Origin: Streptomyces viridiviolaceus
GTDB lineage: Bacteria > Actinomycetota > Actinomycetes > Streptomycetales > Streptomycetaceae
Assembly: GCF_014650995.1 (NCBI RefSeq)
Contig: NZ_BMWA01000003.1
Span: 186,001-250,000, forward strand
Direction: 5' to 3'
Length of the DNA: 64,000 nt
Shown here: positions 32,931 through 41,923 of the stretch, one piece after another
How positions within the stretch are numbered: position 1 is the stretch's first letter
How the letters are laid out: every line of letters begins with the position of its first letter
Made by a program: the position numbers and the translations under genes
The notes under the pieces: model-generated
The model's database searches: none
Told to the model about the DNA's origin: nothing
Seen by the model: the letters and a program-made list of their open reading frames with translations, nothing else

Positions 32931-33665
32931 ATGGCAAGTGTGCTCGTGGTCGAGGACGACCAGTTCGTACGCTCGGCGCTCATCCGGCACCTGACCGACG
33001 CCGCGCACACCGTGCGCAGCGTCGGCACGGCACTGGAGGCGCTGCGCGAGGTCGCGCATCTCCGTTTCGACGTGGTGATCCTGGACCTCGGCCTGCCCGA
33101 CCTCGACGGCTCCGAGGCCCTGAAGATGCTGCGCGGCATCACCGACGTACCGGTGATCATCGCCACGGCCCGGGACGACGAGGCGGAGATCGTCCGGCTG
33201 CTGAACGCCGGGGCGGACGACTACCTCACCAAGCCCTTCTCGGTCGAGCACCTGTCGGCGCGGATGGCGGCCGTACTGCGCCGGGCCCGGACCGGCGGCG
33301 GTCAGGCACCGCCCTCGACCGTCGTCCGGGTCGGCGGACTGACCGTCGACCCCCTGCGCCGCCAGGCCGAACTGGACGGCGTGCGACTGGACCTGACGCG
33401 CCGGGAGTTCGACCTGCTCGCTTTCCTCGCCCGGCGGCCCGGCGTCGTCGTCCCCCGCAGGGAGCTGCTCGCCGAGGTGTGGCAGCAGTCCTACGGCGAC
33501 GACCAGACCATCGACGTCCATCTGTCCTGGCTGCGGCGGAAACTGGGCGAGACCGCGGCCCGGCCCCGCTATCTGCACACCCTGCGCGGCGTCGGGGTGA
33601 AGCTCGAACCCCCCGTGGATGCCCCCGGCTTCCCCGACTCTCCCGGCGCGGAGCCGTCGCGATGA
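32931..33665 (+). CDS. OmpR/PhoB-family response regulator
   Basis: A 244-residue DNA-binding regulator. The receiver domain (1-120) has acidic residues in VVEDDQF, the phosphoacceptor Asp in VVILDLGLPDLDG, and the Lys in YLTKPF. The winged-helix effector domain (about 130-235) has LTRREFDLLAFLARRPGVVVPRRELLAEVW, then DDQTIDVHLSWLRRKLGE. ATG 32931 starts directly at the receiver. Its stop overlaps the start of the kinase gene (ATGA), giving a coupled pair. Targets are not evident; the chitinase gene lies downstream in the same direction. Confidence 0.93.
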   Translation: MASVLVVEDDQFVRSALIRHLTDAAHTVRSVGTALEALREVAHLRFDVVILDLGLPDLDGSEALKMLRGITDVPVIIATARDDEAEIVRLLNAGADDYLTKPFSVEHLSARMAAVLRRARTGGGQAPPSTVVRVGGLTVDPLRRQAELDGVRLDLTRREFDLLAFLARRPGVVVPRRELLAEVWQQSYGDDQTIDVHLSWLRRKLGETAARPRYLHTLRGVGVKLEPPVDAPGFPDSPGAEPSR

Positions 33666-35071
33666 GGTGGGCGCTGGTCAAGGTGTCGCTGGCGGTCACC
33701 GCGATGGTCGTGGTCGCCTTCGCCGTCCCGCTCGGACTCGTGATCCGCGAGATGGCCCGGGACCGCGCCTTCGCGGGCGCCGAGCGGGAGGCCGCCGCCG
33801 TCGCCCCGGCGCTGTCCATCACCACCGACCGCGACCAGCTGGCGCGGGTCGTCGCCTCCGCCGGTTCGGACGCCGGGATGGCCGTGCACATACCGGCCTC
33901 CGGCGCCCAGGGCGCCGGAGTCGACATCGGCCGGCAGCGCGCCACCGACGAGGACATCGCCGCCGTGCGCGAGCTGGGGCGGGCCTCCACCACGGAGGTG
34001 TCCGGCGGCTCGACGCTGCTCCAGCCGGTCGCGCTCAGCTCCGGCGAGATCGCCGTCGTCGAGGTGTACGTCCCCGAGTCCGAGGTCACCAACGGGGTGG
34101 GCACGGCCTGGGCGGTGCTCGCCGCCGTCGGCGCCGCGCTGATCGTCGGATCGGTCGCGGTCGCCGACCGGCTCGGCGTACGGATGGTGCGGCCCGCCCA
34201 GCGCCTGGTCGAGGGCGCGCACGAACTGGGGGAGGGCAAGCTGGGCGCCCGGGTGCCCGAGGAGGGGCCCACCGAACTGCGCCTCGCGGCGGTCGCGTTC
34301 AACTCCATGGCCGACCAGGTCGTGCAACTCCTCGCCAACGAGCGGGAACTGGCGGCCGACCTCTCCCACCGGCTCCGTACGCCGCTGACCGTGCTCCGGC
34401 TCAACGCGGCCTCGCTCGGCGACGGACCGGCCGCCGACCAGACCAGGGCCGCGGTCGAACAGCTGGAGCGCGAGGTCGACACGATCATCCGGACCGCGCG
34501 GGACGCCAAGCCGCAGACGGCCGCGGCCGGCCCCGGCGCCGGGTGCGACGCGGCCGAGGTGGTCCGCGAGCGGATGGCGTTCTGGTCCGCGCTCGCCGAG
34601 GACGAGGGCCGCAAGTGGCGGGTCGCCGGCGCCGACCGGCCGGTGCGCATACCCGTGGCCCGCGCCGACCTGGCCGCGGCCCTCGACGCCCTGCTCGGCA
34701 ACGTCTTCCGGCACACCCAGGAGGGCACGGCCTTCGCGGTCGACGTGCACAACGGCGAGGACGCGGTGATCGTGCTGGTGTCGGACGCGGGCCCCGGCAT
34801 ACCCGACCCGGAGGCGGCGATGGCGCGCGGCCGGGGCTCAGGCAGCGACGGGTCGACCGGGCTCGGCCTGGACATCGTGCGCCGGCTCGCGGAGTCGACG
34901 GGCGGTGACGTACGGATCGGCTCCTCCGTCCTCGGCGGGACCGAGGTACGGATCTGGATCCAGCTGGACGGGCGGGCCGCACCCGTGCGGCGCGGGCACC
35001 GCGGGGCCGTGCGCCGCCGTCGGCAACCCCGGCCGGCCTCGACCTTTAATCGGTCCCGATCCCTTCCTTAA
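33662..35071 (+). CDS. Sensor histidine kinase
   Basis: A 469-residue membrane kinase paired with the response regulator. A first membrane segment lies at about 8-30 and a second at about 148-170, around a periplasmic loop. A HAMP-like region (RMVRPAQRLVEGAHELGEGKLGARVP) is followed by the phosphoacceptor DLSHRLRTPLTVLRL (His), the N box LLGNVFRHTQEG, the G1 box SDAGPGIPDPE and the G2 region GSTGLGLDIVRRLAE. All catalytic parts are present. The C-terminal 40 residues are Arg/Pro-rich. The extracellular signal is unknown. Confidence 0.92.
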   Translation: MRWALVKVSLAVTAMVVVAFAVPLGLVIREMARDRAFAGAEREAAAVAPALSITTDRDQLARVVASAGSDAGMAVHIPASGAQGAGVDIGRQRATDEDIAAVRELGRASTTEVSGGSTLLQPVALSSGEIAVVEVYVPESEVTNGVGTAWAVLAAVGAALIVGSVAVADRLGVRMVRPAQRLVEGAHELGEGKLGARVPEEGPTELRLAAVAFNSMADQVVQLLANERELAADLSHRLRTPLTVLRLNAASLGDGPAADQTRAAVEQLEREVDTIIRTARDAKPQTAAAGPGAGCDAAEVVRERMAFWSALAEDEGRKWRVAGADRPVRIPVARADLAAALDALLGNVFRHTQEGTAFAVDVHNGEDAVIVLVSDAGPGIPDPEAAMARGRGSGSDGSTGLGLDIVRRLAESTGGDVRIGSSVLGGTEVRIWIQLDGRAAPVRRGHRGAVRRRRQPRPASTFNRSRSLP

Positions 35072-35193
35072 GCGCACCCTAAGATCGCCAACCGCCGCCC
35101 GCATCAGGCGCTTTGCCCGATTCCGCATCGCTAGCGTGCTGCCGCGTCCCACCCACCTCGGGTCCCCCAGGAAGCAGCGAAGGCAGGCACGTG

Positions 35194-36663
35194 ATGCGTA
35201 CGCACCGGCGCAGGATCAGTGGCAGGAACAAGGCGATCGGCGGTCTCGTCGCCGCGGCCGTGGCCGGCGGCGGCGCGCTGCTGTTCACCGGGACCGCCCA
35301 GGCCGCCGGAGTCGGGGCGGCCTACACGAGGACCAGCGACTGGTCCACGGGCTACACCGCGCAGTACGTCGTCACCAACAACGGCGGGCAGGCGAAGAAG
35401 GACTGGACGCTGGAGTTCGACCTGCCCGCGGGATCCCGGCTCGGCTCACTGTGGAACGCCGAGTCCGGTGTCAGCGGGCAGCACGTCACCGTGACCCCGC
35501 CGAAGTGGGACACCGACGGACTGGCGCCCGGCGAGTCCGTCACCGTCGGCTTCGTCGTGAACGGCACCGCGAACCCCACCGGCTGCACCGTCGACGACGT
35601 CGAGTGCTCGGCGGACGACGGCGCCGTCCCCGAGCCCAGCGGCCGCCCGACGCAGTCCCCGGCTCCGACGCCGACGGCCTCGGCACCGGACACGCCGGCC
35701 CCGACCGCCACGGCCACCACCCCGGCGCCCACCGCCACACCGTCGCAATCCCCCGGCAGCGGCACGGCGACCGGCGCCGGCTTCGCCCCGTACGTCGACA
35801 CCTCCCTCTACCCGGCCTTCGACCTGGTCGGGAACGCCGAGGCCACCGGCGTGAAGAACTACGTCCTCGCCTTCGTCACCGACGGCGGCGGCTGCACCCC
35901 GAAGTGGGGCGGCGTCACCGATCTCGCGAGCGACGCCGTGGCGTCCCAGATCGGCGCCCTGCGCGCGCAGGGAGGCGACGTCCGCGTCTCCTTCGGCGGC
36001 GCGGCCGGCTCGGAGCTGGCGACGACGTGCTCCTCGGCCGACGCGCTGGCCGCGGCCTACGGCAAGGTCGTGGACGCCTACGACCTCACCAAGGTCGACT
36101 TCGACGTCGAAGGCGGCGCGCTGCCCGACAAGACGGCCAACACCCGCCGCGCCCAGGCCATAGCCGAGCTGCAGAAGCAGCACCCCGGCCTGGACGTCTC
36201 CTTCACCCTCCCGGTCATGCCCGAGGGCCTGACCCAGGCCGGCGTCGACCTGCTCGCCGACGCCGAGGCGGGCGGCGTGCGCATCGGCACCGTCAACATC
36301 ATGGCGATGGACTACGGCCCCGCGTACAGCGGCGACATGGGCACCTACGCCGAGCAGGCCGCCACCGCCACCCAGGCGCAGATCAAGAGCGTCCTCGGGC
36401 TCTCCGACAGCGCGGCCTGGAAGACGGTCGCCGTCACCCCGATGATCGGCGTCAACGACGTCGTGTCCGAGGTCTTCCGGGTCGACGACGCCGCCCAGCT
36501 GGTGAAGTTCGCCGAGAGCAAGGGCCTGGGCCGGCTGTCGATGTGGTCCGCGACCCGCGACCAGCAGTGCCCGGGCGGCGCCAAGCCGCAGGCGGACCCC
36601 ACCTGCAGCTCGATCGTCCAGGAGAAGTCGGCCTTCTCGAAGGCGTTCGCCGCCTACAACTAG
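35194..36663 (+). CDS. Secreted CBM2-GH18 chitinase
   Basis: A 489-residue exported chitinase. The signal peptide spans about 1-38 (RRRISGRNKAIGGLVAAAVA, cleavage near TAQAAG). A CBM2-type chitin/cellulose-binding module spans about 39-140 (YTAQYVVTNNGGQAKKDWTLEF, with surface aromatics, Cys131 and Cys138). The linker is Pro/Thr-rich (about 144-195). The GH18 catalytic barrel (about 196-489) has the D-x-D-x-E motif VDFDVE (Asp302, Asp304, acid Glu306) and MAMDYGPAY. ATG 35194 follows AGGCAGG. I see no dre upstream; the adjacent two-component system is a natural candidate for control. Confidence 0.93.
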   Translation: MRTHRRRISGRNKAIGGLVAAAVAGGGALLFTGTAQAAGVGAAYTRTSDWSTGYTAQYVVTNNGGQAKKDWTLEFDLPAGSRLGSLWNAESGVSGQHVTVTPPKWDTDGLAPGESVTVGFVVNGTANPTGCTVDDVECSADDGAVPEPSGRPTQSPAPTPTASAPDTPAPTATATTPAPTATPSQSPGSGTATGAGFAPYVDTSLYPAFDLVGNAEATGVKNYVLAFVTDGGGCTPKWGGVTDLASDAVASQIGALRAQGGDVRVSFGGAAGSELATTCSSADALAAAYGKVVDAYDLTKVDFDVEGGALPDKTANTRRAQAIAELQKQHPGLDVSFTLPVMPEGLTQAGVDLLADAEAGGVRIGTVNIMAMDYGPAYSGDMGTYAEQAATATQAQIKSVLGLSDSAAWKTVAVTPMIGVNDVVSEVFRVDDAAQLVKFAESKGLGRLSMWSATRDQQCPGGAKPQADPTCSSIVQEKSAFSKAFAAYN

Positions 36664-36682
36664 CCCTTCACCCCGTACGCCC

Positions 36683-36715
36683 GGGGCGCGGCACCCCCGT
36701 CGGATGCCGCGCCCC
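36683..36715. terminator. Bidirectional terminator between chitinase and bglC
   Basis: A perfect 11-bp inverted repeat (36683-36693 and 36705-36715) lies between the ends of two convergent genes. Confidence 0.8.
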
Positions 36716-36750
36716 TCCCCGCCCCCGGTTCCCTCGTCGGCGGTGGCCCT

Positions 36751-38181
36751 CTACTCGACCGGGGGCAGCGTCCCGGTGCGCGCCGCCCGGGCGTACCAGT
36801 GGGCACTCGACTTCGGTGTGCGCTCCTGGGAGGCGTAGTCGACGTGGACCGCGCCGAAACGCTTCCCGTAGCCGTACGCCCACTCGAAGTTGTCCATCAG
36901 GGACCACAGGTAGTAGCCGCGGACGTCCGCGCCGTCGGCGATGGCCCGGCGGACCGCCGAGAGGTGACCGTGCAGGTAGGCCACGCGCTCGGGGTCGTGG
37001 ACGCTCCCGTCGGCCTCGGGCTTGTCGTCGTAGGCGGCGCCGTTCTCGGTGATGTACAGCGGCAGGCCCGGTGCCTCACGGGTGTAGCGCATGATCAGGT
37101 CGTGCAGACCGGTCGGGTCGACCGTCCAGCCCATCTCCGTGCGCTCGCCCGGTGTCTGCAGGAACGCCACGTCCTCCGAGGCGGGCCACGGCGAGTGGTC
37201 GCTCTCCCCGTGGCCGTCGGCACGCGGCCCGGGCAACTCCCCGGTCGCGGAGGCGACCAGCGTCGGCGTGTAGTAGTTGAGTCCCAGCGCGTCCAGCGGC
37301 TGGTGGATCGCCGCCAGGTCGCCGTCGCGCACGTACGACCAGTCGGTGACCGGTGCCGTCGCCTCGAACAGCGACTCCGGGTAGGCGCCGTGCAGGATCG
37401 GGCCGTGGAAGATCCCGCCGGACAGGTCGTCGATCTTCCGGGCCGCCGCCAGGTCCGCCGGCTGCTGCGACAGCGGCCGCACGACCGAGGTGTTGAGGCT
37501 GAGCCCCACCGAGTTGCGGGCAGGCATCACCGACCGCAGGGCCACCGTCCCCAGGCCGTGCGCCAGGTTGAGGTGGTGCGCGGCCCGCAGCGCGGCCGCC
37601 GGATCGGTGCGGCCGGGGGCGTGCACCCCCGAGGCGTACCCCAGGAAGGCGCTGCACCAGGGCTCGTTGAGCGTGATCCACTGCTCCACGCGGTCGCCGA
37701 GCGCCTCACCGACCATCTGGGCGTACTCGGCGAAGCGGTACGCGGTGTCCCGCTCGGGCCAGCCGCCCGCGTCCTCCAGCTCCTGCGGCAGGTCCCAGTG
37801 GTAGAGGGTGACGGCCGGCTTGATCCCCGCGCCGAGCAGTTCGTCGACCAGCCGGCGGTAGAAGTCCAGGCCGCGCTGGACGGCGGGACCGCGGCCGGTC
37901 GGCTGCACCCGGGGCCAGGAGACGGAGAAACGGTAGGCGTTCAGACCCAGCTCCGCCATCAGCGCCACGTCGTCGCGGTACCGGTGGTAGTGGTCGACAG
38001 CGATGTCACCGGTGTCGCCGCCGGCCGTCTTCCCCGGCGTGTGGCTGAAGGTGTCCCAGATCGAGGGGGTACGGCCGTCCTCCCGTACCGCGCCCTCGAT
38101 CTGGTACGCCGAGGTAGCGGCGCCCCAGAGGAAGGCGGGGGGGAAGGTCACCGGGGTCACCGGTGCAGCGGACTCAGGCAT
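36751..38181 (-). CDS. bglC: Family 1 beta-glucosidase (BglC-type)
   Basis: A 476-residue cytoplasmic hydrolase that cleaves imported cellobiose or cellotriose to glucose. GH1 signatures are [19 protein letters not shown] at the N-terminus, the acid/base in [14 protein letters not shown] and the nucleophile in [12 protein letters not shown]. There is no signal peptide, consistent with action after import. The start codon overlaps the upstream CebR box. It follows cebG on the same strand by about 115 bp with a hairpin between, so it has its own controlled promoter. The order bglC-cebGFE-cebR matches the Streptomyces ceb locus. Confidence 0.93.
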   Translation of the reverse strand: MPESAAPVTPVTFPPAFLWGAATSAYQIEGAVREDGRTPSIWDTFSHTPGKTAGGDTGDIAVDHYHRYRDDVALMAELGLNAYRFSVSWPRVQPTGRGPAVQRGLDFYRRLVDELLGAGIKPAVTLYHWDLPQELEDAGGWPERDTAYRFAEYAQMVGEALGDRVEQWITLNEPWCSAFLGYASGVHAPGRTDPAAALRAAHHLNLAHGLGTVALRSVMPARNSVGLSLNTSVVRPLSQQPADLAAARKIDDLSGGIFHGPILHGAYPESLFEATAPVTDWSYVRDGDLAAIHQPLDALGLNYYTPTLVASATGELPGPRADGHGESDHSPWPASEDVAFLQTPGERTEMGWTVDPTGLHDLIMRYTREAPGLPLYITENGAAYDDKPEADGSVHDPERVAYLHGHLSAVRRAIADGADVRGYYLWSLMDNFEWAYGYGKRFGAVHVDYASQERTPKSSAHWYARAARTGTLPPVE

Positions 38182-38194
38182 GGAAGCGCTCCCA
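38181..38194. promoter_or_regulatory. CebR operator at the bglC start
   Basis: TGGGAGCGCTTCCA read on the minus strand is the 14-bp CebR palindrome with one mismatch. It begins at the first base of the bglC ATG, so bound CebR would block transcription and translation initiation. Confidence 0.88.
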
Positions 38195-38259
38195 TAGCGG
38201 GTTGTAGCGGGTCGTGGAAGACCGACGACCTAAGCGAGGAAGAGGGGATGGGGGAGAAG

Positions 38260-38289
38260 CGGGGCCGGAGCGTCGGTGGCCCGGCCCCG
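38260..38289 (-). terminator. Terminator of the cebEFG operon
   Basis: A 9-bp inverted repeat (38260-38268 and 38281-38289) lies just after the cebG stop, before the bglC promoter. It may be partial, allowing some read-through to bglC. Confidence 0.65.
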
Positions 38290-38296
38290 GAGGATG

Positions 38297-39205
38297 TCAG
38301 CCCTTGACGGCCCCCTGCATGATGCCGCCCACGATCTGCTTGCCGAAGACCGCGAAGACCAGCAGCAGCGGCAGCGTGCCGAGCAGCGCGCCCGCCATGA
38401 TCAGGGACTGGTCGGGGGTGTAGCCGCGGCCCAGGCCCGCCACCGCGACCTGCACGGTCGGGTTGCCGTTCTGCGTCAGCACCAGGAACGGCCACAGGAA
38501 GTCGTTCCACGTCTGCACGAACATCAGCATGCCCAGCACGGCCATAGCGGGCCGCGCCGCCGGGAACACGACGTGCCACACCACCCGCCAGCTGCTCGCG
38601 CCGTCGACGCGCGCGGCCTCGATGATCTCGTCCGGCAGCGCCTGCAACAGGTACTGCCGCATGAAGAACACCCCGAACGCGCTGACCAGCGACGGGAAGA
38701 TCACCGCCTGGAGCTGGTCGGTCCAGTCGAGCTTGGCGACCATCATGTACAGCGGGATGATGCTGAGCTGCGGCGGCACCATCATCGTGCCGACCACGAT
38801 CAGCATCATCGCGTTGCGCCCCTTGAACCGCAGCTTGGCGAAGGCGAACCCCGCGATCGTCGACAGGAAGACGATGGTGAGCGCCGAGACACCGGCCACG
38901 ATGGTGGTGTTGAGGAACGCCTCGCCGAGGTTGGCGTCCTTCCAGGCGATCTCCAGCTTGTCGAAGAGGTTGGAGCCGAACCACAGGGGCGGCGGGGTCT
39001 GGGCGAGGCGCTGGTTGTCGCGGGAGGCGGCGATCGCCGTCCACACCAGGGGGAACAGCGAGCCGATGGTGAACAGCGCCAGGATGATGTACGCGATCGG
39101 CCCGGCGTGCATCTGCCCGCCGGCGCGGGCCGCCTTGGGGCGCCGCGTCCGCCGGGGCGGCTCGGGCACCGGCCCGGCCGGGGGTTTCGTCAGGGTCGTC
39201 GTCAC
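38297..39205 (-). CDS. cebG: Cellobiose ABC transporter permease CebG
   Basis: A 302-residue inner-membrane permease of the CUT1 (MalG) family with six helices. It carries the ATPase-contact loop EIIEAARVDGASSWRVVWHVVFPAARP, the EAA motif that receives the shared MsiK ATPase. No ATPase gene is in the operon, which is normal for Streptomyces ceb. GTG 39205 follows GGAG, 12 bp after the cebF stop. It imports cellobiose and cellotriose together with CebF. Confidence 0.93.
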   Translation of the reverse strand: MTTTLTKPPAGPVPEPPRRTRRPKAARAGGQMHAGPIAYIILALFTIGSLFPLVWTAIAASRDNQRLAQTPPPLWFGSNLFDKLEIAWKDANLGEAFLNTTIVAGVSALTIVFLSTIAGFAFAKLRFKGRNAMMLIVVGTMMVPPQLSIIPLYMMVAKLDWTDQLQAVIFPSLVSAFGVFFMRQYLLQALPDEIIEAARVDGASSWRVVWHVVFPAARPAMAVLGMLMFVQTWNDFLWPFLVLTQNGNPTVQVAVAGLGRGYTPDQSLIMAGALLGTLPLLLVFAVFGKQIVGGIMQGAVKG

Positions 39206-39217
39206 GGCCGGTTCTCC

Positions 39218-40240
39218 TTAACTACTGGCGCGCAGCCGGCGCGAGATGACGTAGTTGACGATCCCGATCACGATGAGGATCAGGAACATCGTCCAGGCGA
39301 TCGCGGAGGCACGGCCCAGGTGCTGGTTGACCCAGCCCTGCTCGTACAGGTACAGGCCGAGCGTCTGGAACTGGTGCTGGGAACCGCCGGAGGCCCCCTT
39401 GTTGGCGTCGAACAGCAGCGGCTCGCCGAACAGCTGCGAGGCGCCGATGGTCGACACGACGACCGTGAACAGGATCGTCGGACGCAGCGAGGGCAGCGTG
39501 ACGTGGATGAACTGCCGCCACCGGTTGGCGCCGTCCAGCGCCGCCGACTCGTACAGGTCCTGCGGGATCGCCTGCATCGCGGCCAGGTAGATCAGCGCGT
39601 TGTAGCCGGTCCAGCGCCAGATCACGATGGAGGAGACCGCGAACTGCGACGCCCAGTGGTCGTTCTGCCAGTCGATGTTGTCGATGCCGACGAAGCCCAG
39701 CGCCCAGTTGATCATCCCGTAGTCGCGGCCGAAGAGCAGTACGAAGACCAGGGACGCGGCGGCGATCGACGTGGCGTACGGGGCCAGCATGACGACCCGG
39801 TAGAAGGTCGAGCCCCGCAGCTTGTAGTTGAGGATGTGCGCGAGGCCCATCGCCATCAGCAGCTGCGGCACCGTGGAGATGATGCCGATCGTCAGCGTGT
39901 TCTTCGCGGCGTTCCAGAAGAAGTCGTCGTCGAAGATGCGGGTGTAGTTGCGCAGGCCCACCCACGACATGTCGGTCGGCGCCGTCAGCTCCACCTGGTG
40001 CAGCGAGGCCCAGCCGGTGTAGACCAGCGGGAACAGGCCGAACGCCAGGAACAGCAGGAAGAACGGCGAGATGAACGCGTACGGGCTCCAGCGCATGTCC
40101 CGCTGCCAGCGGCGGGAGAGCCGGGCCCGCTTCTTCGCCGCCTCGGCGGACGCCCCTTCGGCCGGGGGGCGGCCCGGGGCCGCGCCCCCCTCCTTCGTGG
40201 GGGACGCGGCGGTGTCGTGCCTGGTCACCATTCCGGTCAC
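39218..40240 (-). CDS. cebF: Cellobiose ABC transporter permease CebF
   Basis: A 340-residue MalF-type permease with a charged Arg/Pro-rich N-terminus (about 1-50) and six helices. The EAA loop is DLYESAALDGANRWRQFIHVTLPSLRP. The GTG at 40240 overlaps the cebE stop (GTGA), so it is coupled; an ATG at 40231 is also possible. It is the middle gene of cebEFG. Confidence 0.93.
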   Translation of the reverse strand: MTGMVTRHDTAASPTKEGGAAPGRPPAEGASAEAAKKRARLSRRWQRDMRWSPYAFISPFFLLFLAFGLFPLVYTGWASLHQVELTAPTDMSWVGLRNYTRIFDDDFFWNAAKNTLTIGIISTVPQLLMAMGLAHILNYKLRGSTFYRVVMLAPYATSIAAASLVFVLLFGRDYGMINWALGFVGIDNIDWQNDHWASQFAVSSIVIWRWTGYNALIYLAAMQAIPQDLYESAALDGANRWRQFIHVTLPSLRPTILFTVVVSTIGASQLFGEPLLFDANKGASGGSQHQFQTLGLYLYEQGWVNQHLGRASAIAWTMFLILIVIGIVNYVISRRLRASS

Positions 40241-41562
40241 TGGTCCAGGTTGTTGTCGATGGTCTTGGTGGCCGTCTCCCAGGCCTCCTTGGGCGACTTG
40301 CCCTGGGTGACGAGGATGACGCCGTTGTCGGTCAGACCCTGCTGGATGATCTGGTCCTTCGGGCCGATCACCTGGGTCGGGATGGCCTCGGCCGCCTTGG
40401 CGAAGATCTCACCGATCGGCGAGTCACCCGTCATCTCGTTCTTCGCCCCCGTCACCTGGGGCATGGAGTACGCCCCCGGTGCGCTCGGGAAGCTGCCCTG
40501 CACGGCGAACAGCTTGGCCTGCTGCTCCGGCGCGGTCAGCCAGGCGGCCAGCTTCTGGGCCTCTTCCACGTTCTTGCCGCTCTTGGGGACGCCCAGGAAG
40601 GTACCGCCCCAGTTGCCGGCCTTGGGCGCGGCGGCCACGTCCCACTTGCCGGCGGCCTCCGGCTGGGACTTGCCCTTGATGGTGCCGATCATCCACGGCG
40701 GGCAGACGACGGTGGCGAACTTGCTGTTGGCGATGGTCTGGTCCCAGGCCGGCTGGAACTGCGTCTGCGACTGGACCAGTCCCTCCTCGGCGGCCTTCGC
40801 GGTCAGGTCGAAGGCGGCCTTGACAGCGGGGTTCGTCTTGTAGACGACCTCGCCGGAGGAGTCGTAGAACTTCTCCGACTCACTGCTGAGGACGGCGTTG
40901 ATCAGACCGCCGGGGGAGTCCATGAAGTAGGTGCCCTTGGGGGCCTTCTTCTTGTACTGCTCACCGGCCTCGACGAGCTTGTCCCAGTCGCCCGCCCACA
41001 GCTTGCCGACCTCCTCGCGGTCGGTCGGCAGGCCCGCCTTCTCGAACAGGTCCTTGCGGTAGCAGATGGCCATCGGGCCGATGTCGGTGCCGAGGCCGAC
41101 GGTCTTGCCGTCCTTGGTGGTGGCCTGCTGCCACTTCCAGTCCAGCCAGTCGCTCTTCTTCACGCCCGAGACCTTGGACATGTCCACGAACTTGTCCGCC
41201 TGGGTGCCCACGACCTCGGCGATGTTGCCGACTTCGATGGCCTGGATGTCCTGCAGGCCGCTGTTGGTCGTGAGGTGGTTGACGAGAGCGGGGTAGTAGT
41301 TCTCGTTCCGCTCGGTGACGTTCTCCTCGATGTTGATGTCGGGGTTGAGCTTCTCGTACTCCTCGTAGAGGCCGGCCTCTTTGAAGCCCATGGTGCCGAA
41401 CAGTCCCAGGGTGATCGTGGTCTTGCCGCTGCTGTCGCCCGACGACGAGCCGGAGTCGTCACCGCCGTCGTCGGCACAGCCGGCCAGCAGCCCGGCGCCC
41501 AGCGACGCGACGGCCGCGAGGGCCAGCGCCCTGCGGGCGGTTCCTGTGCGTGCTGCTCGCAT
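40237..41562 (-). CDS. cebE: Cellobiose/cellotriose-binding lipoprotein CebE
   Basis: A 441-residue extracellular binding lipoprotein. The leader RRALALAAVASLGAGLLAGC ends in a lipobox (LAGC), then a Gly/Ser/Asp tether. The family 1 solute-binding domain follows (TITLGLFGTMGFKEAGLYEEYEKLNPDI, DIGPMAICYRKDLFEKAG, NWGGTFLGVPKSGKNVEEAQKLAAWLT). It captures cello-oligosaccharides for CebFG. ATG 41562 follows AGGAGG. A perfect CebR palindrome lies about 125 bp upstream. Confidence 0.93.
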   Translation of the reverse strand: MRAARTGTARRALALAAVASLGAGLLAGCADDGGDDSGSSSGDSSGKTTITLGLFGTMGFKEAGLYEEYEKLNPDINIEENVTERNENYYPALVNHLTTNSGLQDIQAIEVGNIAEVVGTQADKFVDMSKVSGVKKSDWLDWKWQQATTKDGKTVGLGTDIGPMAICYRKDLFEKAGLPTDREEVGKLWAGDWDKLVEAGEQYKKKAPKGTYFMDSPGGLINAVLSSESEKFYDSSGEVVYKTNPAVKAAFDLTAKAAEEGLVQSQTQFQPAWDQTIANSKFATVVCPPWMIGTIKGKSQPEAAGKWDVAAAPKAGNWGGTFLGVPKSGKNVEEAQKLAAWLTAPEQQAKLFAVQGSFPSAPGAYSMPQVTGAKNEMTGDSPIGEIFAKAAEAIPTQVIGPKDQIIQQGLTDNGVILVTQGKSPKEAWETATKTIDNNLDQ

Positions 41563-41686
41563 TGCGTCCTCCTGTTGCCCTGACGTACGACCCCCCGGCC
41601 AACTGCACTGTTGGGCCCGTTACTTCGTGTTCGTTCTACGCTGCGGCTCGGGCGGGGAACGTGCGGGATGTGTATGTGCCAGGTAG

Positions 41687-41704
41687 TGTGGGAGCGCTCC
41701 CACA
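41687..41704. promoter_or_regulatory. CebR operator upstream of cebEFG
   Basis: A perfect 18-bp palindrome (TGTGGGAGCGCTCCCACA) with the CebR core TGGGAGCGCTCCCA. It controls the cebEFG operon and is relieved by cellobiose or cellotriose. Confidence 0.92.
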
Positions 41705-41778
41705 AGTGATGTGTTGAAGAGTCGTCGGTCCGGGCGGGGGTGTCAAGGGAGCAGACGCGACCAAGTGCGTTCAGTTAT

Positions 41779-41875
41779 CGGCCTGTTAACTGGAGGCCGG
41801 GAAGCTCGCGGAGATCGTCCGCCGCGCAGTGGGCGGCGGCCCGTGGCCGGTCGTCACATCGGACCGGCCTGTTAA
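41779..41875. repeat. Direct repeat upstream of cebR
   Basis: CGGCCTGTTAA occurs at 41779-41789 and 41865-41875. Each copy is also part of a small inverted repeat (GGCC arms around CTGTTAA). It could be an operator for another regulator of cebR or a remnant of a short duplication. Confidence 0.35.
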
Positions 41876-41923
41876 ATTCCAGGCCAGCCGCAGAGTGCGG
41901 GGTGTCGACGGGAGGCGGAGCCG

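Larger units (their letters stand above)
41563..41923. other. Divergent control region between cebE and cebR
   Basis: 361 bases with no gene. It holds the perfect CebR palindrome at 41687-41704 for cebE and a direct repeat (CGGCCTGTTAA) at 41779-41789 and 41865-41875 that lies in front of cebR. The stretch 41755-41800 is AT-richer and is a likely promoter position. Confidence 0.7.

Noticed and set aside
35640..35760. Proline/threonine-coding repeats in the chitinase
   Set aside because: A normal linker between carbohydrate-binding and catalytic modules, not a mobile or regulatory repeat.
38276..40843. 855-codon rightward frame over the ceb genes
   Set aside because: Antisense of cebG, cebF and cebE, with repetitive charged composition and no motif.
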